Origin: UBA952 sp044361535
GTDB lineage: Bacteria > Bacteroidota > Bacteroidia > Flavobacteriales_D > Crocinitomicaceae
Assembly: GCA_044361535.1 (NCBI GenBank)
Contig: JBIKIQ010000001.1
Location: 62,001 to 126,000 of the forward strand
Direction of reading: 5' to 3'
Length of the DNA: 64,000 bases
Shown here: piece by piece, positions 59,831-64,000 of the stretch
How the letters are laid out: every line of letters starts with the position of its first letter
Position numbering within the stretch: position 1 is the stretch's first letter
The notes under the pieces: model-generated
Seen by the model: only the letters and a program-made list of their open reading frames with translations
Databases searched by the model: none
Told to the model about the DNA's origin: nothing
Program-made: the position numbers and the translations under genes

Positions 59831-61015
59831 TTATTGTTTTATTAAACGATGGCAAAAGTAACCATATTTAGTATTAACGAAAATTAAATATAATCCACGG
59901 GGTAATGATTCGATGTTAAGGTTATTTCCATTTCGTTGTATTGGACACTTGTTGCCCTGAAAATCAAAAATAATTACTTGATCTTCTTCTGAAATCCCTT
60001 CGAGGTGTATGGTTTTTGTTGCAGGATTTGGAAAAAGCTTGAATTGGTTGGTTTTACCGTTTTCGTTAAGTCCCAGCCAAGCAGGGCTATTCGGAGTAAG
60101 CAACGTGTGTAAATAGTTTAAATCTGCTACCCAAAGGTTACCAAGTGTATCTATTTCTAAGCCATAAAAGTTTGAAAAATCAATTGGGGAATTGGAATTA
60201 TCAAAACGATTGGTCCATGCGTTACCCTCTAATTTAGCAAGGGCAAAAGGCGTATCATTTACATCACCAAAAACGGCCCACAAACTGTCATTATGATCAA
60301 ATTCTATTTCCAACACATTTGGACTTGGCATGTTGATGGTGTTGTTTGGGGTGATGGTATCTAAAAAATCATAGTTATAGGCATAACTGATTCCTTTTTT
60401 CCCGGCGACATATAATGTATCTGATTTTCGAGAGAATTTAAAATCATTTATCGTTGCGACTAAGTATTGTGGGTCAGTGTGTAAATAAACAGTGTTTAAT
60501 CCAATCTTTCGTCCAATAACACCAACATTAAAGTACATGAATTCATTTTTTGCTTTCAAATTTGCCAAACCATACATTGCATCAATGGTTGAACTTGAAG
60601 TGTACTTAAACATATTTTGTGATCCACTCATTGTATAAACGGTGTCATAATTAGTAGTTATAGAATTAATTTCGGTTGAACTAAAAACTAAATTGCGCAC
60701 ACCGTTATTGAAAGTATAAAGACCTTCCATTGATTTACTGAAATAAGTATTATTAGGTGTGAAACCAAAGCATAATTCGTCGGACGGAAAAAGTAAACCT
60801 AATTCAGCAGAAGTAAAAACATGAATAGCACCAGAATTCTCTATAACTGAAACTTTCGTGTCGTGAACAAACCAAATATTATTTCGATACGGATCAATAC
60901 TAAATTGCCGGTATGGTGCTGTTTCAAAGGTTCCTATTTTGGAAATCGATTGCCAAGATTGAGCATTCAAATTCACCACAACTAGCAAGAAAAATAAAAA
61001 AAATCTCATTCTCAT
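59831..61015 (-). CDS. T9SS-sorted protein, mosaic paralogue A
   Basis: 394 aa. The signal peptide MRMRFFLFFLLVVVNLNAQS is followed by a beta-rich domain (about 20-300) of propeller character (YNYDFLDTITPNNTINMPSP, DSLWAVFGDVNDTPFALAKL, LEIDTLGNLWVADLNYLHTL). A type A sorting tail ends it (FKLFPNPATKTIHLEGISEE, GLYLIFVNTKYGYFCHRLIK). It is a paralogue of the 61012 gene and overlaps its 3' end by 4 bp (ATGA). The block around residues 215-325 is nearly identical to that gene while both ends differ much more. Function unknown. Confidence 0.85.
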   Translation of the reverse strand: MRMRFFLFFLLVVVNLNAQSWQSISKIGTFETAPYRQFSIDPYRNNIWFVHDTKVSVIENSGAIHVFTSAELGLLFPSDELCFGFTPNNTYFSKSMEGLYTFNNGVRNLVFSSTEINSITTNYDTVYTMSGSQNMFKYTSSSTIDAMYGLANLKAKNEFMYFNVGVIGRKIGLNTVYLHTDPQYLVATINDFKFSRKSDTLYVAGKKGISYAYNYDFLDTITPNNTINMPSPNVLEIEFDHNDSLWAVFGDVNDTPFALAKLEGNAWTNRFDNSNSPIDFSNFYGLEIDTLGNLWVADLNYLHTLLTPNSPAWLGLNENGKTNQFKLFPNPATKTIHLEGISEEDQVIIFDFQGNKCPIQRNGNNLNIESLPRGLYLIFVNTKYGYFCHRLIKQ

Positions 61016-62214
61016 TCAATACTTATTTTTTCTGTCGATTCTCCAATTTGAAGTAAATAAATTCCTTTTCGTAATTGAGAGACATCAACTTTTTGGTTCA
61101 GCTGATTTAAAAGAAATTCCATCACGATTTTTCCACTTAAGTCTTTGAGTGTTGCTTTTTCACCGAGGAAAGAAGGAGAAAACCCTGAGATAGTAAATGA
61201 AGTTTTAGCCGGATTTGGAAAAAGGTTGAATGGGTTGGTCTTACCGTTGTCATGTAGTCCTAACCAAGCCGGACTATTCGGAGTTAGAAACGTGTGTAAA
61301 TAGTTTAAATCTGCAACCCAAAGATTGCCAAGCGTATCTATTTCTAAGCCATAAAAGTTGGAAAAATCAATCGGGGAATTGGAATTATAAAAGCGATTGG
61401 TCCATGTGTTACCCTCTAATTTTGCAAGGGCAAATGGCGTATCATTTACATCACCAAAAACGGCCCACAAACTGTCTTTATCATCAAATTCAATTTCCAA
61501 AACATTTGGACTTGGCATGTTGATGGTGTTGTTTGGAGTGATGGTGTCGAGGATATCGTAATAGTATGCGCGCATTAATCCTTTTTTTGTTGAAACATAA
61601 AGTGTATCAGTATGCCGTTGGAATTTTTTATCATGAATCGGAGCTAATAAATAGTGTGGGTCATTCAAAAGCATGACATTTGAGTAATTTACATTGTGAC
61701 CAATTACACCGTTATCAGAATATAAAAATTCATTTTTAGAAATTATATCACTTGCATTAAAATAGGTATCTATTGCGTTTCCATCAAAATACTTTAAAAT
61801 ACTTCCAGATTTAATAATGAAGACAGTATCAGCATTTGGAGTAATATCAAGAATTTCTGATTCCACTATACTTGGAGTACTCACGTAATCTGTAAAATTA
61901 AATAACCCAAAAGTTCTTTTCATGTAGAATACACTATCCGAGGTAAAAATAAATCGTAAATGATCACCGGTCCATAACTCACCAAAATCAACATTACCAA
62001 ATGATTGGATGATTCCTGAATTTTCAATTAACACGACTTTATTATCATTTACTAGCCATATATCATTAGTGTATTGATTAATTACAAATTGACCCCAAGG
62101 TTTAGTATTGTAAAAATTAGAATAAGGTAAAGATTGCCAAGTCTGCCCAAATCCGACCGATCCAAGAATTTGAACTACCGAAAAAAGCAAATATGTTAAT
62201 CCAGTTTTACCCAT
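61012..62214 (-). CDS. T9SS-sorted protein, mosaic paralogue B
   Basis: 400 aa. Signal peptide MGKTGLTYLLFSVVQILGSV then GFGQTWQS. Domain layout as in the 59831 gene: about 300 residues of propeller-like beta sequence with PNNTINMPSPNVLEIEFD, NDTPFALAKLEGNTWTNRF and LEIDTLGNLWVADLNYLHTF, then a short linker and a type A sorting tail (FNLFPNPAKTSFTISGFS, SGKIVMEFLLNQLNQKVDV). The start lies inside the end of the 62196 gene (19-bp overlap), so the three genes are coupled. Function unknown. Confidence 0.85.
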   Translation of the reverse strand: MGKTGLTYLLFSVVQILGSVGFGQTWQSLPYSNFYNTKPWGQFVINQYTNDIWLVNDNKVVLIENSGIIQSFGNVDFGELWTGDHLRFIFTSDSVFYMKRTFGLFNFTDYVSTPSIVESEILDITPNADTVFIIKSGSILKYFDGNAIDTYFNASDIISKNEFLYSDNGVIGHNVNYSNVMLLNDPHYLLAPIHDKKFQRHTDTLYVSTKKGLMRAYYYDILDTITPNNTINMPSPNVLEIEFDDKDSLWAVFGDVNDTPFALAKLEGNTWTNRFYNSNSPIDFSNFYGLEIDTLGNLWVADLNYLHTFLTPNSPAWLGLHDNGKTNPFNLFPNPAKTSFTISGFSPSFLGEKATLKDLSGKIVMEFLLNQLNQKVDVSQLRKGIYLLQIGESTEKISIE

Positions 62215-63803
62215 TTGGATTGAAATTTACGGATTTTATCTTGATAACGTATGAAATAGATACCTGAATGTAAATCTTTTATATTCAAATTAACTGAAGT
62301 TTGATGTACAACTGATTCCTTTCGAACCACATTTCCAGCTAAATCCACAATTTCTAGATTTCCATTCAATTCTCCTGAAGGAGCACTAAACTCCAAATAT
62401 TCGCTTGCCGGATTGGGAAAAAGAATAAAACTATTTTCTTCAACAAAAGCTTCGTCAATTCCTAAAAATGCATCTTGACATTGGTCTTCCAAATTCGCTT
62501 GAATCGCATTCAAATAAAAAGGAACGCGATTGAGCAGAGCGGAAGCATTTTCTCGGTGATTACCTCCAGAACGCTCGTAAACAATCGCATACGAATTTGA
62601 AACAGATTGTCCCGGAGCTAAAGTGTAACTTGGCGACATCATTAAACCTCGGCAATCACCTGATGGAAAACTTGTTGCTGTTGCAGTCCAATCGGTTGGA
62701 ACTGTTGGATCTCCGGAAAATACATAATTGGTAGGATAACCATTCGGATGCAAAAAAGACGTTCCATCTGTCTTCAAGCCATTGAACATGTTCCAATACT
62801 GTTGCTTTCGCTGGGAAGGAGTTCCATTTACGATTCCAGGTTTCTGAAAGGATGCCATGGGTTGATCAAGCGAAATGATGCCTAAAGCAGGCGGGTTTAA
62901 TTCATACCCATTTTCGTCAAAATTATCCGCATTGTAGAAAAACATCGTGTTTTTTGAAGAATCACAACCAAAATAGTCATCTGCATAATATCCGAGATCA
63001 GCATCAACCAAGAGTCCCATCTTGAACAAATAGTAATTCACTAACCCTCGATTGTAAACCGTTACATCTACAAAGGTTGCGTCGTTAATTTCATCGGCTG
63101 TATTGTACTGGTAAATCATCGTATGCACTTCAATTCCCATAGAATCTTGTGTATTTGAATATGTGTGAGAACCTGCTGCATCGTTTTGAATCATATACGT
63201 GGCACAACATCCTTTTATTAACGGATAATCGCCATCATCTGGGTTGTACTGACCATCTGAATTGAAATCGTAAAAAGGAGCAAGCCAATAACTTTCTCCG
63301 ACGCTTACATTACCATGCGCCGGCCAATCGTAGATCACATTAAGCGCTTCTGGATTTGGAGCAGTAACGGTATCGCAACCAGATGTCAATTGTCCATTGT
63401 TACAAAGCCACCAAAGTCTAAATTGGTCTATGTCGCCTTTACAGATTTTCCAAACTCTGTTTTTCCAACGATTGATATATGCGCTGTCGGCATAATCTGT
63501 TGAAATTGGTCCGGAAAAAATATCCGTTGGATTATTTGGATACCCACCAGAGGTAATGTAGATAGAATCATTTACGTCTTTGGCTCCAAAAACAAATTGT
63601 GCCCCAAAAATTGACGTAAAACCTGAACCTTTTGGTATTTCGTAACCGGCTAATCCGGCATTAAAATTATTGAAAAATGTGCCGCTCGACGAAATGTTTG
63701 CAGAGACATTATTGTGATCGAGAATTACTTGGGCTTTCAATCCAAAATATTGAAAAACAACAAGCATTAAAGTAATAGCTTTGACGAAGAAAATAATTTT
63801 CAT
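62196..63803 (-). CDS. T9SS-sorted secreted protein, 535 aa
   Basis: Signal peptide MKIIFFVKAITLMLVVFQYF then GLKAQV. The mature N-terminus has a block seen in many Bacteroidota T9SS cargo proteins: DHNNVSANISSSGTFFNNFN and YEIPKGSGFTSIFGAQFVFG, followed by YYLAPFYDFNSDGQYNPDDG-like segments (here YWLAPFYDFNSDGQYNPDDG). The last 75 residues are a type A sorting domain (FILFPNPASEYLEFSAPSGE, SGIYFIRYQDKIRKFQSKWV). No catalytic motif recognised. It appears to be the first gene of the 62196-61012-59831-59313 unit; the 197 bp upstream to the window edge show no clear promoter. Confidence 0.85.
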   Translation of the reverse strand: MKIIFFVKAITLMLVVFQYFGLKAQVILDHNNVSANISSSGTFFNNFNAGLAGYEIPKGSGFTSIFGAQFVFGAKDVNDSIYITSGGYPNNPTDIFSGPISTDYADSAYINRWKNRVWKICKGDIDQFRLWWLCNNGQLTSGCDTVTAPNPEALNVIYDWPAHGNVSVGESYWLAPFYDFNSDGQYNPDDGDYPLIKGCCATYMIQNDAAGSHTYSNTQDSMGIEVHTMIYQYNTADEINDATFVDVTVYNRGLVNYYLFKMGLLVDADLGYYADDYFGCDSSKNTMFFYNADNFDENGYELNPPALGIISLDQPMASFQKPGIVNGTPSQRKQQYWNMFNGLKTDGTSFLHPNGYPTNYVFSGDPTVPTDWTATATSFPSGDCRGLMMSPSYTLAPGQSVSNSYAIVYERSGGNHRENASALLNRVPFYLNAIQANLEDQCQDAFLGIDEAFVEENSFILFPNPASEYLEFSAPSGELNGNLEIVDLAGNVVRKESVVHQTSVNLNIKDLHSGIYFIRYQDKIRKFQSKWVKLD

Positions 63804-64000
63804 TGTTTAATTTTTTAATAAAAAACGTAAAAAACTGCCATAGATAGGGGGTGATTTACTGGGAAATAAGCATTGAAAAATTAAAAAATGATTCAACCAA
63901 AATGTGAAGTTAAAGATTGACCTATTTTCGAATTACTTACCTTTACTGAATTAGTTTGCTTAAAATGCTTTTAAAATCAATCCGGTATAGTTTTGCTTTA

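Overview
The window is AT-rich DNA from a member of the Bacteroidota, most likely Flavobacteriales close to the Fluviicola/Crocinitomicaceae group. The evidence is many secreted proteins with type IX secretion (T9SS) C-terminal sorting domains, CarboxypepD-reg/TonB-type outer membrane receptors, Y_Y_Y sensor kinases, and TAnnTTTG-type -7 promoter elements in place of the E. coli -10 box. No rRNA gene, intact tRNA gene, CRISPR array, intact transposase or phage was seen. Family placement is inference; the phylum is well supported.

Layout. 0-7 kb: a tight minus-strand operon sppA - ppx/GppA-like - hisS - miaE - pepT, ending in a CapA-like gene cut by the left edge. 7-12 kb: hutH, a secreted protein of unknown function and purB, with a small REP-like repeat before sppA. 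12-14.5 kb: a sulfur-flavoured plus-strand group (mtnD, mtnC, a lipoprotein rhodanese and a TauE/SafE permease). 15-20 kb: a coupled set of Crp/Fnr regulator, pabB and tilS, then a beta-barrel protein and the Kdo transferase waaA. 20-21 kb: two tandem paralogous small exported proteins.

21-30.7 kb is the most distinctive region, a two-armed inorganic-carbon uptake island. The plus arm is small protein - SulP - beta-carbonic anhydrase. The facing minus arm is small protein - DabA - DabB - SulP - DUF2490 outer membrane protein. The arms converge on one bidirectional terminator that also supplies the last stop codon. All four metal-site residues expected of DabA are present. No RuBisCO or carboxysome gene is in the window, so the system probably feeds CO2/bicarbonate to carboxylases of a heterotroph.

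30.7-38.3 kb: a GlcD-like FAD oxidase, a YegS-like lipid kinase, a TonB-type receptor, and a VWA/MoxR-like AAA+ pair. 39-47.5 kb: two Y_Y_Y-type sensor kinase/NarL-type regulator pairs that use different kinase classes. 47.9-52.2 kb: a 1259-residue collagen-like surface protein with a 108-bp (really 216-bp) higher-order tandem repeat, and its small T9SS partner. 52.9-63.8 kb: a run of surface or secreted proteins, including two apparent seven-repeat propellers, a mosaic paralogous pair and a decayed T9SS tail.

Two collinear 152-bp direct repeats with an identical 80-bp core (43.8 and 52.7 kb) bracket the second sensor system and the collagen operon. Each carries a tRNA-3'-end-like segment and a terminator, so they may mark an old insertion or a mobile terminator family.
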